DNA of 29,022 nt from a virus. The notes below the pieces were generated by a model. It had not been told where the DNA came from. It was given only the letters and a program-made list of their open reading frames with translations, and did no database searches. Positions 20,907 to 27,574 of this stretch are shown here, one piece after another. The first letter of the stretch is position 1. Each line of letters opens with the position of its first letter. The stretch covers positions 1-29,022 of IMG/VR virus record IMGVR_UViG_3300025057_000035; one strand, written 5' to 3'. The position numbers were made by a program, and so were the translations under genes.

Positions 20907-21125
20907 ATGTCTAAAGAGAATTACAGTAGGGTTGTTGAGATATTTGAATATGTTGTCAACGAATCTAAAGCAGAGTATGTTAGGAAACTGATGAAGGATT
21001 TAAAAAGTCCTTTGGCGGAGGAGGGGATACTGGCTTCGTACAGAATGGATACTAAGACAAACGAATATGTAATTATGCTCTTGGATATTAAAACAAGGCT
21101 CAACACTATATTAATAGGACAATGA
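20907..21125 (+). CDS. Hypothetical 72-residue protein
   Basis: Begins MSKENYSRVVEIFEYVVNES, an amphipathic helix, with a beta end (NEYVIMLLDIKTRLNTILIG). No family recognised. Its TGA overlaps the ATG of the 16-codon ORF (ATGA). It is preceded by the structured RNA, which may regulate it. Confidence 0.62.
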   Translation: MSKENYSRVVEIFEYVVNESKAEYVRKLMKDLKSPLAEEGILASYRMDTKTNEYVIMLLDIKTRLNTILIGQ

Positions 21126-21172
21126 AAAATTTAGGCGGGGGTTGCGGATGTGGCTCCAAACCAAAACGATAA
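21122..21172 (+). CDS. 16-residue Gly/Cys micro-protein
   Basis: Encodes MKNLGGGCGCGSKPKR. The ATG overlaps the previous stop as ATGA and the TAA overlaps the next ATG as TAATG, so it bridges two genes without a free base. C-x-C with flanking Gly and a basic end. No family recognised; a coupling peptide or metal-binding peptide are possible. Confidence 0.5.
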   Translation: MKNLGGGCGCGSKPKR

Positions 21173-21471
21173 TGAACTTAAGAATTAACACAGTGGAAAA
21201 AACTATCGAGGTTTTAGATGCACTCAGCTTTGAGGAGTTGACTGCATTTATTGAACTCAATAACTATCGCGACTTTACTATTGTTAGTAGAGCGAGTGAT
21301 ACCATTGTGTCCAGTCCAAACTATATCCCCTTTATAGGCGGGAATGGTAATTGGGACCAACTTGATTGGGTTGTAACGTGTGATAATCAACATATTGAAC
21401 AACTACTCAAGGTGGACACAGGCGGGCCTTCAATAGAGGAGTTAGAGGATACCTCTACCACTGATGACTAG
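21172..21471 (+). CDS. Hypothetical 99-residue protein
   Basis: Start at MNLRINTVEKTIEV (21172), chosen for the TAATG overlap; a longer frame upstream uses a TTG. Helical then beta, with an acidic tail (SIEELEDTSTTDD). No family recognised. The last gene before a strong terminator. Confidence 0.62.
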   Translation: MNLRINTVEKTIEVLDALSFEELTAFIELNNYRDFTIVSRASDTIVSSPNYIPFIGGNGNWDQLDWVVTCDNQHIEQLLKVDTGGPSIEELEDTSTTDD

Positions 21472-21490
21472 AAATAGTCTCTCTATTAGG

Positions 21491-21518
21491 AGCCCCCTCT
21501 AACCCAGGGGGCTTTTTT
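21491..21518 (+). terminator. Strong rho-independent terminator
   Basis: AGCCCCCT-CTAACCC-AGGGGGCTTTTTT. It closes the transcript from the 20.6 kb promoter. Confidence 0.92.
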
Positions 21519-21535
21519 GAATATTTAAAAGGACT

Positions 21536-22360
21536 ATGAAACTCTCAGTAAACAAAATTCTATATCATTGGTACAGTAAAGTAAATGAGAACTGCAAGTA
21601 TTGGTATTTTCAATTTAGTCTTGCACTATTACTTCTAATAAGTGGAGTATTTTCAGCTGGAGCTACTAATTTAGTAGGATGTCCAGATAGTACGTATTGT
21701 ACAGATAGTATTATTGTATTGTGTTATGATAGCAATGCTTATCTAGACACTGTTGACCAGGTACAATTCAAAGTTATTGGCACAGGAACTTGGTTTATAG
21801 AGAGTGTCGACAGTGTTGTTGGTGGATGTTTATTTATAAGCAACCCTTCTCTTGATTGTGATACTGATATTTTCTCAAATCTTAAATTTGATGATAAGAA
21901 TGGTACTCGAATAGGGAGCTGTAGCGGTCAAAATATACCCTTACCTGTTGAATTAATTAGATTTACTGCGGAAAGAATTGGAACGGCTGTTTTAATAGAA
22001 TGGGCCACCGCTTCTGAATTTAATAATTCTCACTTCCTACTTGAGAGGTCTACTGACTATACAGAATGGAAAATAATCAATGTGATACCTTCTGCAAATC
22101 CATTCAGCAATCAAGTCTTAACTTATAGTTATCTTGATAGAGAAGCGCACAAAGATGTTACCTATTACTATTCTCTTACTCAAGTGGATTTTGATAATAC
22201 TACAACTAACTATGGATTAACTGTAGTCAATGGAAGTGAGTTTGAATATCCTGTAGAACAGTCACTTGTTTACGATATAATTGGAAAAGAACTTAGTACG
22301 GCTACTGATTATAGAATTATAAGAAGGAATGGGAAAGTTAAAATCATTGTTAAACATTAA
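21536..22360 (+). CDS. Secreted protein with T9SS-cargo-type domain (moron)
   Basis: 274 residues. An N-terminal signal sequence has its hydrophobic core at about 27-45 (FSLALLLLISGVFSAGA). A Cys-rich region of about 90 residues follows. Then comes the block LPVELIRFTAERIGTAVLIEWATASEFNNSHFLLERS...YSYLDREA...YYYSLTQVDFDN, which is typical of Bacteroidetes surface proteins exported by type IX secretion. The last 35 residues (VYDIIGKELS...NGKVKIIVK) resemble a short T9SS C-terminal sorting domain. It stands alone between two terminators, with only 18 nt to the upstream one and no promoter seen there. Probably host-derived cargo; surface decoration or receptor masking is a guess. Confidence 0.78.
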   Translation: MKLSVNKILYHWYSKVNENCKYWYFQFSLALLLLISGVFSAGATNLVGCPDSTYCTDSIIVLCYDSNAYLDTVDQVQFKVIGTGTWFIESVDSVVGGCLFISNPSLDCDTDIFSNLKFDDKNGTRIGSCSGQNIPLPVELIRFTAERIGTAVLIEWATASEFNNSHFLLERSTDYTEWKIINVIPSANPFSNQVLTYSYLDREAHKDVTYYYSLTQVDFDNTTTNYGLTVVNGSEFEYPVEQSLVYDIIGKELSTATDYRIIRRNGKVKIIVKH

Positions 22361-22397
22361 TAATGAGATATTTTGTATTTGGTGCTTATAACAAAAG

Positions 22398-22420
22398 AAG
22401 ACCCCACGAGGGTCTTTTTT
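22398..22420 (+). terminator. Rho-independent terminator after the moron
   Basis: AAGACCC-cacga-GGGTCTTTTTT, about 40 nt after the stop. Confidence 0.9.
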
Positions 22421-22451
22421 ACGTTATAAGAGAAAAACTTATAAAAAATAC

Positions 22452-22482
22452 TTGCATGGTATTATATTTTATCTTATATTTG
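22452..22482 (+). promoter_or_regulatory. Bacteroidetes-type promoter of the late operon, leaderless
   Basis: TTG (22452-22454), 20 nt, TATATTTG (22475-22482), then tact and the ATG at 22487. Same geometry as the promoter at 18.6 kb. It appears to drive the whole run through the terminase. Confidence 0.88.
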
Positions 22483-22486
22483 TACT

Positions 22487-22705
22487 ATGATTTCAAAAGA
22501 GAATCAGAAAAGGTTCAGAACAATTGGGGAACAAATCCTAGCCCAAATACAGTGGGAACGAGAAGAAGCTGATAGAAGGGAGAAGAAAAGAAGGAACTGT
22601 AATCACGAAGAGTATGACACCTACACAGAGTGTATTGATTATCACAAGAGAGACTTTGGTACATTTTGTAAAAACTGCGACGCTCTTTTAGATTCAAATG
22701 GATAA
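22487..22705 (+). CDS. Small zinc-binding-type protein
   Basis: 72 residues. The first 36 are a charged helix (EEADRREKKRRN). The second half has C-x-H...C...H...C-x2-C (CNHEEYDTYTECIDYH, FCKNCDALL), a probable zinc site. The start is set by the leaderless promoter. The stop directly abuts the tRNA-like gene. Confidence 0.75.
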   Translation: MISKENQKRFRTIGEQILAQIQWEREEADRREKKRRNCNHEEYDTYTECIDYHKRDFGTFCKNCDALLDSNG

Positions 22706-22775
22706 TGCGGGGAGAATGAGTATTCCAGCTGGTCTCATAAGCCAGCCTCCGTGGGTGCGACTCCCACCTCCGCAA
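22706..22775 (+). tRNA. Unusual tRNA-like gene with CAU anticodon
   Basis: 70 nt: acceptor TGCGGGG/CTCCGCA, discriminator A, anticodon arm CTGGT-CTCATAA-GCCAG with CAU, T-arm GTGGG-TGCGACT-CCCAC. The D-arm is minimal (GAAT-GAGT-ATTC) and lacks the GG of a normal D-loop, and the T-loop has G in place of T at the second position. It would read AUG (Met) or AUA if modified. It may be a working odd tRNA, a decaying one, or a tRNA mimic used as a processing signal. Confidence 0.7.
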
Positions 22776-22788
22776 CTAAAGAAAACAA

Positions 22789-23025
22789 ATGGGAAAACAA
22801 AGATATAAACTTAGAATACCTGCGGAAATTACGGACCAAGGGTATTTTACTCGAAGACCTAATCCCACAAGAATGCATACAGCTTATTATGAGGTGCATA
22901 TTACAGAAGCCTCAGAGCTGACCCCAGACGAATGGATGGCTATTGTAGATAAAATGGCTAACATTGGTGGGATGGGAAATCTGAGAGTAGAGAAGATTGG
23001 AGAGGAATATGATACTGAGGAATAA
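22789..23025 (+). CDS. Hypothetical 78-residue protein
   Basis: MGKQRYKLRIPAEITDQGYF, then TPDEWMAIVDKMANIGGMGNLRVEKIG; a small alpha/beta protein. No family recognised. It overlaps the next gene by 17 nt. Confidence 0.65.
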   Translation: MGKQRYKLRIPAEITDQGYFTRRPNPTRMHTAYYEVHITEASELTPDEWMAIVDKMANIGGMGNLRVEKIGEEYDTEE

Positions 23026-23386
23026 ACAAGAGGTTAGCTTAAAGAATTTTTACAAGGAGTTCTTGAGTCATGTATCCAATAGTCTACCTTCTAATAGGAG
23101 ATTGACTAAGATGGAGCTTGAAGTCTTGACTGAATTTTGGGCTCTTGAGGGTGAACTGGTAGAACTTGATAGGTTCTCTACCTCTGTTAAGAAACATATC
23201 AGAGAAAATGTCTTCAAGTTTAAGAATTATACTGGACTTGAAAACTACATAAGTCAACTGTATAAGAAGGGATATATAGTTAAAAAGGATGGAAAGAAGA
23301 TAATCAATCCTAACTATGACCTTCCAAAAGAAAGAATTAGGAATCAAGGAAAGTTTACGTTAGTATATGAGTACGAGATTGCATGA
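23009..23386 (+). CDS. Helical hypothetical protein, possible winged helix
   Basis: 125 residues from the ATG at 23009, preceded by GGAGAGG. RRLTKMELEVLTEFWAL and NYISQLYKKGYIVKKDGKKIINP look like helices followed by a wing, which suggests a winged-helix DNA-binding fold. This is from pattern only. Coupled to the HU-like gene by ATGA. Confidence 0.65.
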   Translation: MILRNKQEVSLKNFYKEFLSHVSNSLPSNRRLTKMELEVLTEFWALEGELVELDRFSTSVKKHIRENVFKFKNYTGLENYISQLYKKGYIVKKDGKKIINPNYDLPKERIRNQGKFTLVYEYEIA

Positions 23387-23673
23387 TAGATTTAAATAAA
23401 CTAGCCGAAAACCTGGAATGGAGTGATAAGAAAGCAACCTACTTCTATCACTCCCTCTTTCAAATGATTTTGGAGGAGATGAAGAATCCTGAGATGAAGA
23501 CGATTCATCTGCAGAACTTTGGTAAGTTCTATGTCAAAAAGAACAGGATTGATAAGGTGATACAAGCTTACATCAAACGTATCAGAAATGGTGAGGGAGA
23601 TGAAGAGTATAACAAGGAAAGAATTAGAAGCTTATGGAAGGCTCGGCAAGGTAAAAGTTATAGAAGAATATGA
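23383..23673 (+). CDS. HU/IHF-like DNA-binding protein
   Basis: 96 residues. The N-terminal helix-turn-helix dimer part (MIDLNKLAENLEWSDKKATYFYHSLFQMI) is followed by KTIHLQNFGKFYVKKNRID, the HU/IHF beta turn that normally reads GFGTF. The long basic C-terminal part differs from ordinary HU. It would bind and bend DNA, possibly for packaging or genome compaction. Confidence 0.65.
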   Translation: MIDLNKLAENLEWSDKKATYFYHSLFQMILEEMKNPEMKTIHLQNFGKFYVKKNRIDKVIQAYIKRIRNGEGDEEYNKERIRSLWKARQGKSYRRI

Positions 23674-23990
23674 TAGAGGTCAAGATGCTAGTTGATTTTT
23701 ATGATGATGTTGAGGTAGAAATAGAAGTTGAAAATGAAGAAGGTGAGTTGGTAACAGTTACGGAGACACAGGAAGTGATGGTCAAAAAGGATAAGGTAAT
23801 CAAGAGGATGACTGAACCTTATGCACTTTATCCAAGACAATGCTTTAAAAGAGATGGGTCTTTATATAGAGATCGAACAACTGTATATGATGACCTTACC
23901 AAGGAGGTATATGTAATTAAGGGTTCTTATAATAGTATTAAGAAGATGTTAGAAGGAGAATCCACTAAAGTAGGTTTTAAAAAACAATGA
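23670..23990 (+). CDS. Hypothetical protein with acidic beta N-terminus
   Basis: 106 residues. The first 35 alternate hydrophobic and acidic residues (DDVEVEIEVENEEGELV), then a basic part with ALYPRQCFKRDGSLYRDR. No family recognised. ATGA overlaps at both ends. Confidence 0.65.
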   Translation: MIEVKMLVDFYDDVEVEIEVENEEGELVTVTETQEVMVKKDKVIKRMTEPYALYPRQCFKRDGSLYRDRTTVYDDLTKEVYVIKGSYNSIKKMLEGESTKVGFKKQ

Positions 23991-24367
23991 TAAACACAAT
24001 TGAAGATTTAGTAACAGCACTGAAACAACTCGAAGTAAGGGCGCACGCATGGGAGTGGAATACTGATAATGCAGCAGAGATTGATGCGATTGATGAATTC
24101 TATAACAGTCTACACTCCCATCTCGAAGACTTCGTAATTCTATCTATTGGTAGATTCGGGCTGAAGGAAGAAGGAATAGGGTTCGAGGATTTGAGTTATC
24201 AGCCGTATTCTCAAGAGTATGTCGATTGGATATTAGAGAAGCTGGAAGAGTTTCTTATCAATCACTTAAAGAATCCACAAACAGATTTCACTCCAGAGTT
24301 GGAAGCTGTAATTGTGAAGATGATTCGAGACATTACTAAGTTTAACTATGCAATGACTATTAGCTGA
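23987..24367 (+). CDS. Helical hypothetical protein
   Basis: 126 residues, nearly all helix and acidic (IDAIDEFYNSLHSHLEDFVI, YVDWILEKLEEFLINHL). No family recognised. Overlaps the HU-operon neighbour by 4 nt and the next gene by 1 nt (TGATG). Confidence 0.65.
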   Translation: MINTIEDLVTALKQLEVRAHAWEWNTDNAAEIDAIDEFYNSLHSHLEDFVILSIGRFGLKEEGIGFEDLSYQPYSQEYVDWILEKLEEFLINHLKNPQTDFTPELEAVIVKMIRDITKFNYAMTIS

Positions 24368-24657
24368 TGAAGTTATCAGACATTACATTAAAGAACGTAA
24401 AAGCATTCATCCAGGGCAATGCCAGACTATTAGGAGATAGGTTTGGAATGGTGGATAAGCATGTGCAGGAGCAAGTAGCTTGGAGAGCAACTTTGTGTAC
24501 TGACTGTGCAGAAGCTGGAGAATGTAAAGTATGCGGATGTTCTGTACCTGGAAAATGGTATGTGAATAAAAGCTGTAATGATGGAGAGAGATTCCCAGAT
24601 ATGATGGATGCTGAAACCTGGGAGAAGTATAAAAACGAAAACAATATAGAAATATGA
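24367..24657 (+). CDS. Cys-cluster protein, probable zinc or Fe-S binder
   Basis: 96 residues. Helical first half, then CTDCAEAGECKVCGCSVPG and NKSCNDGERFPDMM: six Cys in C-x2-C-x5-C-x2-C-x-C...C spacing. A metal site is likely, possibly zinc. The stop overlaps the GroES-like start (ATGA). No named function. Confidence 0.68.
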   Translation: MKLSDITLKNVKAFIQGNARLLGDRFGMVDKHVQEQVAWRATLCTDCAEAGECKVCGCSVPGKWYVNKSCNDGERFPDMMDAETWEKYKNENNIEI

Positions 24658-25046
24658 GTATTAGTGAAGATTTACCTATCAGTAGGTTAAGAGGAGACAA
24701 GTTGATTGTGCGTAGGTATGAATATCCTAAGCAAACAGATTCAGGACTTATTTTACCTGACAGTTATCAAAAGTTGAAGGAAGATGTACATGTGACACAC
24801 GACTTGCCAAAGTTTCAAAACAGGGGAGAAATCATTGCTATTGGAGATGGTGTTGAGGATGGAGTTTATGCGTTAGGGGATGTTGTACATTTCCAACCTA
24901 ACTTTTATACCCAAGCTATTTTTGATAAAAGTGACATGGGAATTATCTTAGACAAGAGTCCTTATGTAGACAACGCCGAGGTTATTGTAGATGCTACAAA
25001 CGGCGTAGACTGGATTGAGAAAGTAGAATTAGCAAGTGCTGAATAA
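24654..25046 (+). CDS. GroES-like co-chaperonin
   Basis: 130 residues. ISRLRGDKLIVRRYEYPKQT corresponds to the GroES N-terminal strand, SGLILPDSY to its SGI(L)LP element, RGEIIAIGDGVEDGVYALGDVVHF to the G-x-V-x-A-V-G-x-G...GD-x-V core. It is longer than the usual 95-100 residues, with a long segment (about 40-55) where the mobile loop would be and an extra C-terminal tail. It probably replaces or adapts host GroES to fold capsid protein, as T4 gp31 does. No GroEL is seen in the window. Confidence 0.8.
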   Translation: MSISEDLPISRLRGDKLIVRRYEYPKQTDSGLILPDSYQKLKEDVHVTHDLPKFQNRGEIIAIGDGVEDGVYALGDVVHFQPNFYTQAIFDKSDMGIILDKSPYVDNAEVIVDATNGVDWIEKVELASAE

Positions 25047-26028
25047 GTTATTAGATATAGAGTTTTATAAACGGACGGGTCATGCAGTATTAGCTTGTGT
25101 GACCCTTCTGTATTTAACCGTAGCCTATATCTTTGGGGTGGATGTAAATATGAGTATCTTTGCAGACCTCACAATTATAGCAGGTTCCTTGGTATTGTTA
25201 CCAAGAATTAAATTGAGTGGAGTAGAAAGTTCCTCTCGTCTTGATAGAAATATCTTCGGGTATTTCTTTTTAGGTATTATAGTATTTGTGGCAATAGGAG
25301 ACTCTCACGGATTCCTCTCCTTGCCAAAGGATTCAAAGGTTGAGTTCTTTAGTATTATCGCACAAATATGTATGGTTCTTTTCGGAGTATCTAAGTTTGA
25401 GGTATCACGAAATGCCATTGAATCCGTAAAGGATGCTCTCAACTGGAGAAGAGGATACGCATCCATGATGTCCTCTTATTATGAGGACGTGTCCAATGGT
25501 GTTGAGGTAGATGAACCAGAGGCAGAGAAAGCACAGGTTAAATTGGAGAAAGAAACTGCTGAGATGGCAGAGGGAGTCCCACAAGGTAACCTACTCGCAG
25601 CTATGCAGAAGTATAGAGGAATGTGTGAGATTAAAGGTGCTGGACATAATAAGAAATTGATTAAGTTAGCTAAGATGGCTGGCTTTGATTGGTACAATAA
25701 GGATGAAATTCCTTGGTGTGCCGTGATGATGAATATCTGTTGTATGATTGCAGGTGTAAGGGGAACTCAATCCGCTATGGCTAAGAGCTTCTTAAGATGG
25801 GGACGAGAAGTCTCACTTGAAGAAGCTAGGAAGAATATAGGTAGAGTAATTGCTGTATTCCATAGAGGCGAGAGTTCCAAAGACCCGTCTGGGCATGTAA
25901 CTGCTGTAGAGGCTATTGCTCCTGATGGAAAGAGTATTATTGGTATTGGTGGTAATCAGGGAGACTGTGTAAAGAGCTCTAAGATGCGAATTGATACTTG
26001 GAGATTTATTTCATTTAGAATGATATGA
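25036..26028 (+). CDS. Endolysin with four-helix membrane domain (holin-endolysin fusion candidate)
   Basis: 330 residues; GTG start at 25036, overlapping the GroES-like stop by 11 nt. Transmembrane segments at about 17-35, 40-57, 72-88 and 104-118. A charged linker (150-180) leads to a papain-like amidase/peptidase domain of the TIGR02594/CHAP type, with EIPWCAVMMN (Cys228) and SGHVTAVEAI (His287) as the likely catalytic pair and IGIGGNQGD near the end. It would cut peptide bonds in peptidoglycan. Membrane part and enzyme in one chain is unusual. Confidence 0.8.
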   Translation: MLNKLLDIEFYKRTGHAVLACVTLLYLTVAYIFGVDVNMSIFADLTIIAGSLVLLPRIKLSGVESSSRLDRNIFGYFFLGIIVFVAIGDSHGFLSLPKDSKVEFFSIIAQICMVLFGVSKFEVSRNAIESVKDALNWRRGYASMMSSYYEDVSNGVEVDEPEAEKAQVKLEKETAEMAEGVPQGNLLAAMQKYRGMCEIKGAGHNKKLIKLAKMAGFDWYNKDEIPWCAVMMNICCMIAGVRGTQSAMAKSFLRWGREVSLEEARKNIGRVIAVFHRGESSKDPSGHVTAVEAIAPDGKSIIGIGGNQGDCVKSSKMRIDTWRFISFRMI

Positions 26029-26513
26029 TAGGAGTATATTTGTTTTTAGGAGTATTATTAAGTAGTCTACTTCACATTTATGTAGAGGCTAGATTGGACA
26101 AAGCCACCAGAGATAGGGGAGAATCAGTTAATCATGTACTTGGAGCATCCATTTATTTGATAATGGCGTTACTATTAGGGGTAGTAGTAAAAGACCATAC
26201 TAACATTCTTACAGGTATAATGGGAGCTATTACTTCACTGTCAACGAGATTACTATTCTTTGACCAGATATATAATACCCTGACTGGTAAGCCAAGATGG
26301 TACAGAGGTACTGTATCTTGGTGGGACACTAAATTTTATATTCCAAGGATTCCTAGATATGCTATCTTTTTCTTGAGTACACTATTCTTTGTAGATAGAC
26401 TTTATGAGATTTATGGAGATGTAGTATCATGGACATTGGCAGGAATGGTTGCATTAGGAGCTATACTTGGAATGATTGTACATTCAGTAAGACAATTAAA
26501 TGGAAGAGATTGA
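26025..26513 (+). CDS. Integral membrane protein of the lysis region
   Basis: 162 residues with about four transmembrane segments (3-20, 40-57, 62-78, 112-150) and a conserved-looking loop (FFDQIYNTLTGKPRWYRGTVSWWD). It starts with ATGA coupling to the endolysin gene. It may be a holin or other lysis helper; no family recognised. Confidence 0.68.
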   Translation: MIGVYLFLGVLLSSLLHIYVEARLDKATRDRGESVNHVLGASIYLIMALLLGVVVKDHTNILTGIMGAITSLSTRLLFFDQIYNTLTGKPRWYRGTVSWWDTKFYIPRIPRYAIFFLSTLFFVDRLYEIYGDVVSWTLAGMVALGAILGMIVHSVRQLNGRD

Positions 26514-26769
26514 TAAAATGGTAACGCCAATTAGTAAGGCGATATTAAGAGTAGCTGTATCAGTGTTTCTGATATTCTTAGGATATGCAGTAGTATTGAC
26601 AGCAAAGAGACCTGTGGTTCCACCACAGATAATTGTACCAAAGACATATGATGAAAACGAAAGGAAAATTGTTCAAAAAATGGATAGCATTAGTAAGCTT
26701 CCTGTTGATAAGCAGCGTGAGTTATTCAATGAACTCACAGAGGAATACAGGTCAAGATACCTTGACTGA
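26500..26769 (+). CDS. Type II membrane protein, i-spanin-like
   Basis: 89 residues from the ATG at 26500 (an internal ATG at 26518 is an alternative). One N-terminal transmembrane helix (about 13-33), then a 50-residue charged helical periplasmic part (YDENERKIVQKMDSISKL). Size and layout fit an inner-membrane spanin subunit. The downstream gene starts within its C-terminal coding region in the +1 frame, as in Rz/Rz1. Confidence 0.6.
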   Translation: MEEIDKMVTPISKAILRVAVSVFLIFLGYAVVLTAKRPVVPPQIIVPKTYDENERKIVQKMDSISKLPVDKQRELFNELTEEYRSRYLD

Positions 26770-27040
26770 TGCATATATCAGCCACATACCTGATACTACT
26801 ATACACGTTCCTACTGTTGCTGATAGTATGCTCCTGCCTTGTATTGATTGCTTTCTACGCATTCAGGCTATTGAGGCGGATAAGCAAGCGTGTATTAAAG
26901 ATAATCTTAGATTAGAGATTGAGAATGCAGCTTTGTTCACAGACAAGGTTACATTAGAGATGAAATTACGAAGAACTAGAAGAATTGCTGTTGGCCTCGG
27001 AGTAGGCGTAGCAACTACAGGATATTTATTACTTAGATGA
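26651..27040 (+). CDS. Secreted or membrane-spanning partner overlapping the spanin-like gene
   Basis: 130 residues from the ATG at 26651 (ATG at 26648 also possible). A signal-like N-terminus (KGKLFKKWIALVSFLLISSVSYS), a middle with two Cys (LLPCIDCFLR), a coiled coil (DNLRLEIENAALFTDKVTLEMKLRRTRR) and a C-terminal transmembrane helix (IAVGLGVGVATTGYLLL). 119 nt overlap the upstream gene in another frame. There is no lipobox at the leader, so it is not a classic Rz1. Signal plus coiled coil plus C-terminal anchor resembles a unimolecular spanin. Confidence 0.6.
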   Translation: MKTKGKLFKKWIALVSFLLISSVSYSMNSQRNTGQDTLTDAYISHIPDTTIHVPTVADSMLLPCIDCFLRIQAIEADKQACIKDNLRLEIENAALFTDKVTLEMKLRRTRRIAVGLGVGVATTGYLLLR

Positions 27041-27573
27041 TATTTGACTTAGTAGATAACGAACCGAAGATAACAATTGAAGGTATACATATACCAGAAC
27101 TAAAGGAAGTGTGGGAGGCTGATGAGACCCCAGAAAAACTCAGAGCCTCTCAACTGCTTCCGTATATTTATCATATGTCAGATTATAAATCTGTGTATGC
27201 TAAGTTAGAAACGGAGACAAGGAAGAAACAAGTAGAAGAAGACTACTTAAAACTTCCCTTGAATGAGCAGGAGCAAGCTATGGTAGATGCAGCTATTGAG
27301 AAGTATATGCAACTACAGGAGACTCCAGCAATGAGATTACTTAATGGGGCTGAGCATGCAATGAATAAACTGACTCAGTATTTCTATACAGTTGATTTTA
27401 CTGAAAGAGATATGCAGGGAAGACCAGTTCATTCAGCTAAAGATGTAACAGCTAACATTGATAAACTAGGTAAGATTGTTATCTCACTTAGAGAATTACG
27501 AAAAGAAGTTGAACGGGAACAAGCTACAACCAAGAAGATAAGAAGGAATGTAGTTCCATCACAAATACTATAA
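27037..27573 (+). CDS. Hypothetical protein just before the terminase; small terminase candidate by position
   Basis: 178 residues, helical and acidic with a basic end (TTKKIRRNVVPSQ). The middle has QLQETPAMRLLNGAEHAMNKLTQYFYTVD and AKDVTANIDKLGKIV. The stop is one base before the TerL ATG. Small terminase subunits often lie here and are helical, but no clear DNA-binding motif is visible, so the name is only positional. Confidence 0.6.
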   Translation: MIFDLVDNEPKITIEGIHIPELKEVWEADETPEKLRASQLLPYIYHMSDYKSVYAKLETETRKKQVEEDYLKLPLNEQEQAMVDAAIEKYMQLQETPAMRLLNGAEHAMNKLTQYFYTVDFTERDMQGRPVHSAKDVTANIDKLGKIVISLRELRKEVEREQATTKKIRRNVVPSQIL

Positions 27574-27574
27574 T

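Noticed and set aside
22363-22572. 69-residue reading frame on the plus strand
   Set aside because: It runs through a terminator and a promoter and overlaps the leaderless gene at 22487 in another frame.
25110-25165. TTTG-N19-TATCTTTG, a promoter-like match within the endolysin gene
   Set aside because: It lies deep in a coupled operon and in codons for a membrane helix; the -7 box matches but no gene start follows.
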